Positions 1-23,886 of a stretch of 64,000 nt of DNA are shown piece by piece. The first letter of the stretch is position 1; each line of letters begins with the position of its first letter. Where the stretch lies: the NCBI GenBank assembly GCA_963971305.1, contig OZ020304.1, positions 5,279,576 through 5,343,575 of the forward strand. Direction: 5' to 3'. Both the position numbers and the translations under genes were made by a program. The notes beneath the pieces are model-generated. The model was not told the DNA's origin. It did not search any database and saw only the letters and a list, made by a program, of their open reading frames with translations. The DNA comes from Arcuatula senhousia. Lineage: Eukaryota > Mollusca > Bivalvia > Mytilida > Mytilidae.

Positions 1-12842
<12,842 letters not shown>

Positions 12843-12973
12843 TTTGGGGAATCGTAGCCCTACTTTATTTTTTTATGAAGAAGATCTATAGATTTTCCTT
12901 CGACACACAACAAGCAATTTGATTGGATAATCGAAATGTCACATGGAATTATCTACCTATTTTTAGATCAGGG

Positions 12974-12981
12974 TCACGTGA
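12974..12981. promoter_or_regulatory. Palindromic E-box TCACGTGA upstream of the B56 start
   Basis: TCACGTGA lies about 130 bp upstream of the B56 ATG on the minus strand, and an ATTGG (inverted CCAAT) lies near 12933 between them. Such sites are common in animal proximal promoters and bind bHLH factors. The promoter role is inferred from position only. Confidence 0.35.
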
Positions 12982-12989
12982 TTTAACTT

Positions 12990-15545
12990 TTACTTGTAAA
13001 TATTTATCGATTCCACGTGCAAAAGCCATTTGTATACATGTACTTTCATTCAACTGTTCTTAGTAACAAAACAATATAAAAATACGATACTCACCAACGA
13101 GGCTATGAACAGAAATCGAGAAAAATATTTTATGACCAATCATTTCATCAATCATCATTCTATCATCAATCAATTGTAACATGTGTAATTCTTATGTTTT
13201 GTCACCATGCCCTCTTGTCGTCTTGGGCCCTTAATTGGACTTAATAAATTTATTTTATATCTTATCTTATATGTTGCAAACTGGAATCCAGAATTCTAGT
13301 GCAAAAGGTTTGTCGTACATTAAATGAAGTGTAATTGGAATTCCATTTTTTCTAAGACTAGTAGTGCAAATCATGAAGTATCCATTAAGTTGGGGTTGGA
13401 CCCCCCTTTTTCCTCGGAAAATTTTGTAATTTTCATGCAGATTAACGGCAAAATTGGCCTGAAACCAATTCGTCTTCAGTACATGAAAGATGAAATCCCC
13501 TTTCAAAAAAATTCTGAATCCGATCCTTGGCAGAGTGTTCAGTTCCAGTCAGTCTGTTTTTCATCCTTAAATCACAGGAAGCGGGCCCTAATAAAACCGA
13601 TGACGAAGCAAACTTCGCACCTCATTGTAAGTCTATGATCTAGTATCCTTGCACCGGTTAAAGTGGATTTCTTCGCGAAATGCCGATAACGCAACACAAT
13701 TAAACTGTACATACAAATCTGACAAAGAAATCCAATTCATGTACCGTCATATGACCGTAGTATGAATAAATGCATCAATCTTTGTCCGATATACATAACG
13801 ACAAGGCGTTTCAGATCATCTGTAAGCCTGATGACTTGACAAAGAAAAAAAGTATGATGAGGACAAACTATTGGGCTGAGCTGAAAATGGCCGAAAAGGG
13901 AATGAAATGAATGCATAAATAAGATTCGGTTTATCTATCAGAGTATACACCCCAGGCATGCCCGAGGCATCTTTCTACTGACTCCATACAGCACGGTAAC
14001 CTCTACATATGATAAAGAGAAGGATATGCAGTGAGAGATTCACTAAAAACCTTCTCCTAAATACTTAAAATTTCGTGCAGATTTTTGACAACACTGGCTT
14101 GAACTCCTCCTTTAATTTGTCCTCAGTGGACCGGAGGTGCACCCTCCCTTGAAAAAATTCCTGATATGAGTCCAAAAATCTCGCAATATAAATACTGATG
14201 TATGAACAAATCAAAGAAATATCGCTTGTATTGTATCCTCCATTAAGGAATTAGGAATTTCAACGGGACAAATGCTGATCAAACTCGGAAATAAAGAATA
14301 ACTTATATACAATAAATAAATTTTAAAAAGATTGATGCATAAACATAAGTCAATCATCATTATTCCCACACCGGTTGTAGGACTATGCTCAGCCATATTC
14401 AGAAGAATTGGTAAGGGCACGAATAAATTGGAAAATATTCGGAGGAAGGGGACATGAAACTAACATTGCATACAGTTAAAGGAGACTGGACATGATTTTT
14501 TAAATGTTTATATTTAATCTTATTGTCACCATAAACAGTAACACATGAAAAACTAATCAATTCTTGATGATAAAGTCATAATTCGATATACCAGCTAAAA
14601 ATCCAGTCACAAACATTCCACAAAAACCCCAACAGAATGGAACAGCTCGAAACAAATTAAAATTCCGACTCAATGAAACACTTGGAATCGCTATTGGTCT
14701 ATCCATTAAAAGGCAAACTAGAAAAGAAATATTAGCTTAGATATTAAAATTTAGAACAAGAACATAACAGACTATGGTAGACTATGGTCATGGATGTAAA
14801 AAAAAATGTGATAACAAAACTGAGAGGAACAATCTCAAATGTCCAATTTTCTAGAAAAGACAGAAAAGGAAGACATTCCAGAGAAGATCACGATGGTCCT
14901 GACTTGGTACATGATTTAAAAAGGTTTTATGACAACAAACCTTCCTCTTCAATTGCAATTTTCAAGTACAAAAAAATAAACAGAGTGAGCTAGGATGACA
15001 ACAGTCACTTTTGACATGAGAAGCAACAAGTAACATCCTGCTTTGGCAATTGGTTATAATTTTATTTAAACAAAGATACTGAGGAAATTGCTTCTTATTC
15101 GCGAACCATGATCGATGACTTAGATCTTGATGTTTTATGCCATAAATAATGCATTGCATTTTTAATTCTAAATGATAATATTGATAGCCCCTTAAGCATT
15201 GTCTTGGTTTCAGTTGCATTGTCTGTCTAAAAAATTGGTAGATTGGACAAAATTGCTATTGTAATCAAATACAAAAATTTAAACAACCTTTGAAAATCAC
15301 AATAACAGAATCATTTCAAAGAACGGCATAAAAATATCCATTTACCTCTGTGGAAATATAACTATGATGAAGCGTTTTGATGTCTTGCAAAACAACCCTG
15401 AAAGTTTGAAATGCTTTGATTTAGTTCATTACATTCTCTAATTTCTTAAATAGCTTTTTTATTTGCTTTGATTAAATTTATTAACAACACATGTGTAAAG
15501 AATTAAATAGAACACAAAATAAATTCTTGTTGTTTTACACCGTAG
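12990..15545. other. Interval between B56 start and first fibrinogen-related exon found
   Basis: No convincing coding exon was seen. The stretch near 13380-13450 shares words such as 'cccctttttcctcggaaaa' and 'ttcatgcagattaacggcaaa' style with 14040-14160 and 41240-41340, suggesting a dispersed repeat. An upstream signal-peptide exon of the fibrinogen-related gene may be hidden here. Confidence 0.5.
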
Positions 15546-18500
15546 TACAATTTGGCAGAGAACGCTGCCAATTCTTTCTTACACGAGGAAAATCTTAAGC
15601 TTGTAGAACGGAGTACAGACTTTACACTCAACATGGTAAGTCTTTTTAACCTAATAATAGCAAAATTCTTAGGTATACACTTTTGAACGATTATGTGTTG
15701 AACAAAAAGCATGGAATTGGCAAAATAAAGCTTAAATGTTGATCTTTACGAAAAAATATATGTTCTTTCTTGAACGTTACTTAAAATAAATTAGGATTTT
15801 TTATTGTATACTGAACAGCTTGCAGTTTTCAACTTCTAGTCATTACCCACAAACCATCAGGAAAAACATCTAAGAACAATTCCAACTAGGGACGATCATA
15901 TTAAAAACCTCAAAATACGTGCTGATCTTAATGAAAAAAAAAGACAATGTATACTTGCTTTATACAAATATCTTGATTGCCTTATCTTGGTGACTTTTAG
16001 TTTCGTCAGCACGGGCCATGAAACGTCAGAGTGCTTTTCAATTAGTGGTTTGTATTACTGTGCATACGAGTTTAAAAGAGTTAAAAGCTCATCAAGCATA
16101 TTGCCACAAGGTTCTCGGTACATCACAGTGCTGGACCGTTGTCTATATGCCTTTGCATAGATAAGTTTAATCAGCAATCTCAGCATTGCCAAATAATCCT
16201 CTGTGCATCAGAACGCTCTCTAATTTCAGCTGAGTGTATGCCTGTGCATGAGCTTGGTAGTTGGTTTCAGTTTGGCCAGTATTTGCCAGAGCCCTCAATA
16301 CAGATCTTTAAGCTTACAGCTACAGAATGAGCACCAGTGTATGGTGATGGAAAAACTTCAGAAAGACATAGAGTCAGATAAAACATCCAGAGAGAGACTA
16401 TTGAACGATCTTATAGGGTAGGTAGATAAAACATCCAGAGAGAGATTATTGAACGATCTTATAGGGTAGGACATTGAAGTATAGATGTCTTCAGTCACAT
16501 TCAACATCAGGGTTAATATGGTAGGGTAAAATGATTAAAGGACATATGACAAGGGATATTTATAGCCCCTTCTTCAAAAGTAAAATTTTATGCTAAATAT
16601 TGGTTGTGTTGGTATTAAGTAATAGTTGGTATAAAGTTAATAATTTTTATGCTTTCAGCAAGTCTTTACCAAATTTCAATAAAGCATTTGATCATTGACA
16701 AATTTGATGCATGCAAAAGTGGCCATTTTCAAAATTTGATATATTTTTGTATGTTTAGAATAGCTATGAGCGGACCCGCGGACCCCTAAAATATTCTAAC
16801 TGTGGATTTGGCACAAGAGAACTAACGTTCCCTAAAATTATCTTTGTTGGCCAGAGGTCGGCTTGTATCTAAATATCACAAAAACTGTTATCTTTTTAAC
16901 AATTTTGAGCCAATTTTGCTACATTTCACAGCTCTATCATTTTGTGCACAAAGTAATGTAAATTAAGCAATATGTCAAATTTTCAACAACAAAACTTTTG
17001 CCGGTTCCATCAATTAAAACATCCGAATCACAAAATCACACAGTATTCGTATTTTAAAAAAATATATGTCAAATTCAGAGGTCCAATTCGTGCTCTTGTT
17101 CAAAAATATGTTCATTGCATGAAGTATTTTGACCAGATCAATCTTACACTTAGATGAACAACATTGAATTGAGGACTGGCGACTCTCTGTATCTCAATAT
17201 CTGCATTGAATAACAAAAAAAAATCCGTAATTGCATCCTTAAATTTCGTCTTAGTGATTTAGCAAACATTTTCATTGGTAGGAGGCTGGACGATTTAAGA
17301 CAAAAGGTGTTGAAGAGAGAAAAGAAGCAAAGGCCAAGGAAACACAAACAGAAAGAGTACACATCATCGCTTTCAGATATCCCACTAGTTAGAGGTAGTT
17401 ATTGTTTCAGGTCTGGCACTGACTGAATAGATTATAGCCCAATTTTATGCTGATGTTGTTTATAACGCAAACGAATTCCAAAACATTTCTTTGGGAATGA
17501 ATTATTGGCCAAAGCATTTATCAAGTAAAGATATAGAAATGACAACAAAGTGCCAAACGCACGTTTGGTCTATCCTAGACTAATCACAGACGCTCTACCA
17601 AAACTTTAAATTACCAAACACTTCTGAATATGAAAATCATAGAACAATAATACCAAAAATGCCAAACTAGATATATTTGTTGATATTTATACTGCTGTTT
17701 TGCAATTTTGTTATTTATAAGCATAACAGCAGTCAAATGTGTCTGTTTTGTCTCCAATGTGACGATTATAGTCACAGAACCCGATACATGTAAAAAAAAA
17801 AACTAGAAAATGTGTCAATGAGCCACCGATGGCCCTTTCGTTCTTTAAAAAATATCTAGTGGTTAAATATCATTGACCCCGAAAATAAGTATCCATGTTA
17901 TGGATCTTAACCAAGAACTAAACAAAAGTGTTACGTGCCGATATGTGCGGGTGGACAAGGGTAAAACTTTATGTCCGACTCACATACGTGGTCGGGCTAT
18001 ACAAATCAATTTTTCGAATCATGCCTAGGCATCTGCCATTTGTTATACAGACTATTTCCAGACACATGTATGATCTCTTGTTCGTTTTGATATCATACTA
18101 TTGTATAATTTGATAATTTCTATGGTGGCATATTTCTGCCAACACATAATCATATACATAACTAGTTAATTAAGTAGATATCTAGTTATCTAACTAGATA
18201 AATATCTAGTTATTTAACTAGATAAATTATCTAGATATTTAACTAGATAATTAAGTGGTTATCTAGTTATTTAACTAGATATTTAACTAGTTAATTAAGT
18301 AGTTATCTAGTTATTTAACTAGATATTTAACTACAAAAATGTAGTTAATTTTAATATCATAACGTGAAAAAATGCATGTTAGCGCTTGTAACTGCCATTA
18401 TTATATTATTATTCACCTCTATTTTAAGAGGTTATCTAGATATTTAACTAGATAACTACTTATTATCTAGATATTTAACTAGATATTTAACTAGATAAAT

Positions 18501-19465
18501 ATCTAGATAACTACTTATTATCTAGATATTTAACTAGATATTTAACTAGATAAATTATCTAGATATTTAACTAGATAACTACTTATTATCTAGATATTTA
18601 ACTAGATATTTAACTAGATAAATTATCTAGATATTTAACTAGATAAATATCTAGATAACTACTTACTATCTAGATAAATTATCTAGATATTTAACTAGAT
18701 AAATATCTAGATAACTACTTATTATCTAGATAAATTTCTAAGCACCCAACCCCAAACATATATTTTATGTTTATTTCAGATTGTAATGAGTTGATACTTA
18801 ATGGCATTACCCGAAGCGGAGTCTACCCAATCAAGTTTACAGATGGACGGATCTTAAATCTCTTCTGTGACCTCCAGACAGATGGTGGTGGGTGGACGGT
18901 CATTCAACGTCGCCTTGACGGAAGTACAAATTTCACGCGCACCTGGAACAAATATGCCGGCGGATTTGGCAATGTAAATGGTGAATATTGGCTTGGAAAC
19001 GAAATCATACATCAACTTACATATGCAACAAACTATTCTCTTAGAATCGACATGTGGGATTGGGAGGGAAGCAAAGCCTTCTCAACCTGGAGCACTTTTC
19101 GTATTGCACCGGAAACTGACGATTACCGTCTGCATGTTTCTAATTTCGTCGAGGGGACAGCAGGCGATTCTTTGACATACCAAAGTGGAATGAAATTTAG
19201 TACACTTGACAGAGACCACGACGAGTGGCTTGCTAACTGTGCGGAGAAAGATCTTGCGGGATGGTGGTATAAAGATTGTGGTTATTCTGCTCTCAATGGA
19301 CTGTACGTAAACGGCGGACCCATACCTATCTCTGCAGATGGCATTGTAAGGGGAATTATATGGTATCATTGGAACAGGCGCTATGCATATTCCCTGAAAG
19401 GTGTAGAAATGAAGATCAAACCTCGAGCTGCAATTGAGAAGGCAAAGAAGAAGAAACGGAACTAG
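15546..19465 (+). CDS. Fibrinogen-related protein (coiled-coil stalk plus fibrinogen C-terminal domain), 5' incomplete
   Basis: Secreted lectin-like protein of the fibrinogen-related family, used in mollusc innate recognition. Exons: 15546-15635 (likely), 16320-16417, 17282-17394 and 18780-19465, all with AG/GT borders and agreeing phases. The first two encode heptad-like sequence (LQNEHQCMVMEKLQKDI), the third a basic stretch (KREKKQRPRKHKQKE). The last holds the whole domain: paired Cys in DCNEL and LFCDLQTDGGGWTVIQRR, then YWLGNE, the DRDHDEW calcium-site region, and the NCAEKDLAGWWYKDC disulphide pair. It ends in a Lys-rich tail (KAKKKKRN). No signal peptide exon was identified. An AT-rich inverted satellite fills the intron before the domain exon. 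The exon at 16320 has a duplicated donor. Confidence 0.9.
16376..16471 (+). repeat. 48-bp tandem duplication of exon end plus donor
   Basis: Copies 16376-16423 and 16424-16471 differ by only a few bases. Each contains the coding segment for DKTSRERLLNDLI and the border ATAGG|GTAGG. Reading past the first donor gives an immediate TAG in frame, so the first donor (exon end 16417) must be used for an open product. Confidence 0.92.
18150..18740. repeat. AT-rich TCTAGATA/TTTAACTAGATAA satellite in two opposed blocks
   Basis: The block at 18150-18335 is built from 'tagttatttaactagat' and 'taattaagtagttatctag' words. The block at 18425-18740 is built from the reverse complements ('atctagatatttaactaga', 'gataactacttattatctag'). 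A ~90-bp non-repetitive spacer separates them. The whole lies in the intron directly before the fibrinogen-domain exon. Confidence 0.9.
18780..19465 (+). CDS. Fibrinogen C-terminal domain exon
   Basis: The exon starts after TTATTTCAG; its first AT completes an Asp codon begun by the final G at 17394. It encodes about 228 residues with the full FReD fold landmarks (GGGWTV, WLGNE, DNDR-like DRDHDEW, CAEKDLAGWWY, four conserved Cys). The terminator is TAG at 19463-19465. A polyadenylation signal AATAAA follows at 19583-19588. Confidence 0.96.
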
Positions 19466-19582
19466 AAAGTTGACTAATTTATTTTAAATAAGTAATGCTT
19501 TTGTTTACAAAAGTCGTTGCCAGTGGAATAAGATCTCAGATTTTTGTTTTTGTAATATTTATCAAAAACTAATTATATACAC

Positions 19583-19588
19583 AATAAA
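19583..19588 (+). terminator. Polyadenylation signal of the fibrinogen-related gene
   Basis: AATAAA about 120 bp after the stop codon in the same orientation; a second AATAAATAAA lies ~20 bp further on. The role is inferred from sequence and position. Confidence 0.6.
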
Positions 19589-19779
19589 TATCAAATTGCC
19601 GTCCCAATAAATAAATTAACTCACCATCTATAATTTTTTTTAAATCCTGGCGCTCCGAAAACGTTTAAGAATTTATGGTCATGCATGACCCCCCATGCAT
19701 ATACACTTCATATTCCTTCTTTATAAGACAATGCTGGTATATAAAACACCAAAAACAACTGATCTTAAAGGAGATAATT

Positions 19780-21884
19780 CTTTTCATTCCTTTTCCTTCT
19801 TATTGAAAATTGAACACCGCCTTGTTGGGCCTATCATAATTTTTTATAAATACCTGTATCTCAAGGTCAAAGTTAAAAGCTGTTTCAAAAACTTTTGATA
19901 TGAGGAATTTTGTCTGGTACAGACTCGATTACATATTTTCCTTCACAACATTTTAGAACTGTCATATGAATAGTTTGTGGGTTCGTGTTCAAATATCTTA
20001 ATTTTCGAATCTGTGAAAAAATATTAAAAAGATAATTTGATTTTTTTTTCAAGAATGCATGTAAAACTTATTTGATTGTTAGCAATGCGGCAGGTGCGTT
20101 GCACCAAGCGGGACAGTTTTACCCTAGCACCAAGCGGGACAGTTTTACCCTAGCACACAGCTTCACCCTCGTAAGACTTTAGTTCGCGTGTTGATTGCAC
20201 ATTTTAATGTAATACCTGTATATATTAGCTAGTTAACAAATTTTCAGGACTTTACTATCAACTGCCTGTTAACCTTTTCAAAGGTCATATGAGCTTATGC
20301 CATCCCTATGCGTTCGTCATCTTCAATCACCTGTTGTCCGTCCCATGGATCCCGATTTCTACGGTATTGTTGTTTATAAAGCAAATAAATTCAAAAACAA
20401 TCCTTTTGGGAATGAAAAACTGGCTTAAAATTGTATTGAATAAAGGTTTTGAAATGGAAATTTTAGTAAAATCTTTTAATTTAGTCAGTTTTGGTAAAAA
20501 TAGTGATAATAATATCTTTGTATTTCGTCGAATTTATGTTAATTGTTTTTTGTCAAGAAGAGGGTCTTTCATTGCTTTTTAGGATTGGACTTGAATCATA
20601 TGTAGTTTATTTTTAGTTCAGGGCCAATTGAAAAACTGCGAGCAGTGACCACTGGTCACATTGAAGGCTGCTCGCTGTTTTCCGTTGTGGATTTTTTTTC
20701 AAATTGTCGTTTATATTGTAGGTTGTGTCGTGTACACTTGTTCCACATCTCATTATCTTCTATATTGCATTGTACATCAAAACAGCAATCAGAAATGTGA
20801 ACTCGTCGAAGCAAGAGTGAACTAAGGTGCTTCGTAATAGGAGAGAAATCTTTTCATTCCATTTCCTTCTTATTGAAAATTGAACACCACCTTGTTGGGC
20901 CTATCATAATTTTTTATACATACCTGTATCTCAAGATCAAAGTTAAAAGCTGTTTCAAAAACTTTTGATATAAGGAATTTTGTCTTGTACAGACTCGATA
21001 ACATATTTTCCTTCACAACATTTTAGAACTTCATATGAATAGTTTGTGGGTTTATGTTCAAATATTTTAATTTCCGAATCTGTGAAAAAATATTTAAAAG
21101 ATAATTTGAATTTTTTTTCAAGGATGCATGAATATCTAATTTGATTGTTAGCAATACGGCAGGTGCGTTGCATCAAGCGGGGACAGTTTACCCTAGCACC
21201 GAGCTTCACTCTCATAACGAGTTCGCGTGTTGGTTGCACATTTTTATGTTATATATGTGAGTAAACAAATTTTCAGGACTTTACTATCAACCGCCTGACT
21301 GTCAGTTTTATACGACTGGAATTTTAGTTCACCTTTTCAAAGGTCATATGAGCTTATGCCATCACTATGCGTTCGTCATCGTCCGTCCCATGGATCCCGA
21401 TTTCTCACGGTATTGTTGTTTATAAAGCAAATAAATTCAAAAACAATCCTTTTGGGAATGAAAAACTGGCTTAAAATTTTATTGAATAAAGGTTAATATG
21501 AAATGGAAATTTTAGTAAAATCTTTGAATTTAGTCTTTTTTTTGGGGGTAAAAATATTGATAATTATAGATGTTTGTATTTTGTCAAATTTATGTTAAGA
21601 AGAGGGTCTTTCATTGCACTTTAGGATTGGGCTTGAATCATATATATGTAGTTTATTTTCAGTTCAGGGCCAATTGAAAAACTGCATGGGAGCAGCGACC
21701 ACTGGTTACATTGAAAGCTGCTGGCTGTTTTCCATTGTGGATTTTTTCAAATTGTCGTTTATATTGTAGGTTGTGTCGTGTACACTTGTTCCACATCTCA
21801 TTATCTTCTATATTACATTGTATATCAAAACAGCAATCAGAAATGTGAACTCGTCGAAGCAAGAGTGAACTAAGGTGCTTCGTT
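19780..21884. repeat. Large tandem duplication, two ~1.05-kb copies
   Basis: Copy 1 (about 19780-20835) and copy 2 (about 20846-21884) share long near-identical runs. Both begin around 'ttttcattcc' followed by 'tgttgggcctatcataattt', and both end 'gtgaactcgtcgaagcaaga' then 'ggtgcttcgt'. Small indels separate them. The ORFs inside are short and differ between copies, so none looks like a gene. The 3' part (gggccaattgaaaaactgc to ttccacatctcat) also occurs inverted at 22290-22440 and, diverged, near 24290 and 57800. Confidence 0.88.
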
Positions 21885-22279
21885 ATATCTGGCTAAATTC
21901 GATCAATTATTATAAGTATGGGTCAAAAACGGTATTAAGGCATCTCCAAATCAATTACTCAGAATCCCCGCATACAAATTGTCAGCTATTTTAGACAATA
22001 AACATCAAAACATGGGTTGCAAATGTTAGATAGTGATACATGTATACATGATACAATATATCTACATATCATGTATATCCCCCAAAAGAGATGTAAATTT
22101 AAGCGCTTGCTTTATTTGTAGTAGATTTTAAAAAGCTAAAAAATAAAATAAAATGCGTGCTCAAACCCTGATTTTGTCAATAGTGTCCAACGGACAAGAA
22201 TTCAATTTGGAGCGGCTAAAGGACAGCATTACTAATAATCTATGTTAATCCAACACCGGCGCTCAACTGAGCGATTGAA

Positions 22280-22620
22280 AATCATAAATAGAAAATAAAG
22301 AGATGTGGAATAAGTGTACGCGACACAGCCCACAATTAAACGGCAATTTAGAAAAACCACAATGGACAACCGCCAGCAGCCTTCAACGAGGCCATTTGGC
22401 ACTGCTCGCGGTTCTGCAATTGGCCCATGGTCTAAATAAGATGCATATAATTCAAATCCAGCCCTGAAATAGTCACAGATAGACCCCCTTCTTAAACAAG
22501 GAACAGAAAACATCAAAAAGACAAGTACAAACGAGAGCTTTGTCAAAGATTCCTGGCTTAGGACAGGCACATGTAATATGTGGCGGGGTTAAACTAGTTT
22601 TTTGGGCCCAACCTTCCCCC
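22280..22620 (-). mobile_element. Dispersed ~340-bp repeat, minus copy
   Basis: It contains, in reverse orientation, the same ordered blocks as 57630-57970: a 'gatagggggaaggttgg' start, 'actagtttaaccccgccaca', 'gcctgtcctaagccagga', then the 'gtgtcgcgtacac' to 'ttccacatctc' end. Translations of this segment make the spurious ORFs here. The family is unknown. Confidence 0.65.
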
Positions 22621-23059
22621 TATCAATATTCCTAGACAAAGCACAAAAACTAAACACACAATAAAAATCAAATCGATCAAAGTCCAATTCTACTAGAGAG
22701 AACCTAAGACAAAAAACAAGAACAAACAGAAGGACGATAAAGGAACTCTCTATAGAACACTCGCTGTTACTGACAGCTAGCTGAGAATCATCAATCGACT
22801 GATGTAAAAAAATCAAACGTATCGATTTTAAATCCGACACAACACTTCAAACAATAATGATTTAGTGAAGTGTCATCACACAAAACCGACATATAAAGAC
22901 AACACTATGTATTGATTTATAATATAAAAAAGACATATAAATCACATATTATCATGCACAGCTAAACTTGGCGATTGTCATCCGTCCGTCTGTCCTTCAT
23001 TAACTTTTTCAAACCTAACTCCTCTGACACCATTGGCAGGGTTAGTATAAATCTATCGT

Positions 23060-23480
23060 TAATGCTGGCGTCACACTGTCCCGATTTTGACATACGATGG
23101 ACACACGAACGTGAAAATTTCAACTTCGTGCGAAGTTAGTCCCGAAGTTGCTAGAAATCAAAACAAACCGAAGGGTATACGATTAGATTCGATGGCTAAA
23201 CGATTAGAAAAGAAACACATACGAATAGCTGCAAACCGTTTACGAAGCTGTTACGATGTTATCAAGATTAGTCGAAAATTAGATCCGAAGGAGAAACGAA
23301 GCTACACGATGTCTGTACGACGTTGTGTTAAGCATACGATGGGTTTACGATGCACACCGATGGGTATATATAGTTTAGTCTATATAAATTGTCATTTGCT
23401 GCTTCTAATTAGTAAGTATGGATAACAAGTTAAAACGAAGGCCCTCCAAGTATACTCCTTCTATCCCTGATGTCGACGAG
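23060..23480 (+). other. CGA-motif-dense block followed by TATA box and 21-codon ORF
   Basis: Between about 23085 and 23360 the core CGA with flanking A/T (tacgatgg, aaacgatt, atacgaata, ttacgaagc and similar) appears close to twenty times, strikingly often for AT-rich, CpG-poor surroundings. It is followed by tatatatag near 23367, then at 23419 an ATG opening a 21-codon reading frame (MDNKLKRRPSKYTPSIPDVDE) that ends TAATAG. A 112-aa ORF across the block seems to be a by-product of the motif. Whether this is a promoter plus first exon or a repeat is unresolved. Confidence 0.45.
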
Positions 23481-23886
23481 TAATAGTTGGTGAGACATTT
23501 AATTATCTATAATACGTAATTCAGAGACGCATAACTTTAGTTACCAAGGAAAGGGTAAATATTTGTTATATGACTTATACAAATGGAGTTTTAATCTTCC
23601 TAAATTTTACTTTAAAACCAACACTTTTTCTTACAAATTGACGATTTTTGTGAAAATAATCGATTCCGAAGACAGTTTCCGTTCCGAAACTGATAAGCTG
23701 TCACACATGCTTAATACACAGGAAGATTCAAACATTGTACAACCAAATTAAATTAGCTTTAATTTATTTATTTAATTTTAATATGTTCCCTTTTTATGTT
23801 AGGCAAAATTGAATGGGTTATATATGGGCGATGAACATTAAGGAAATTATAAAATGAACATGAAATGATAATGGGAACTGCATATA

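Noticed and set aside
23087..23425. 112-residue basic ORF
   Set aside because: Its composition follows the repeated CGA motif; the more gene-like signals are the TATA box and short ORF after it.
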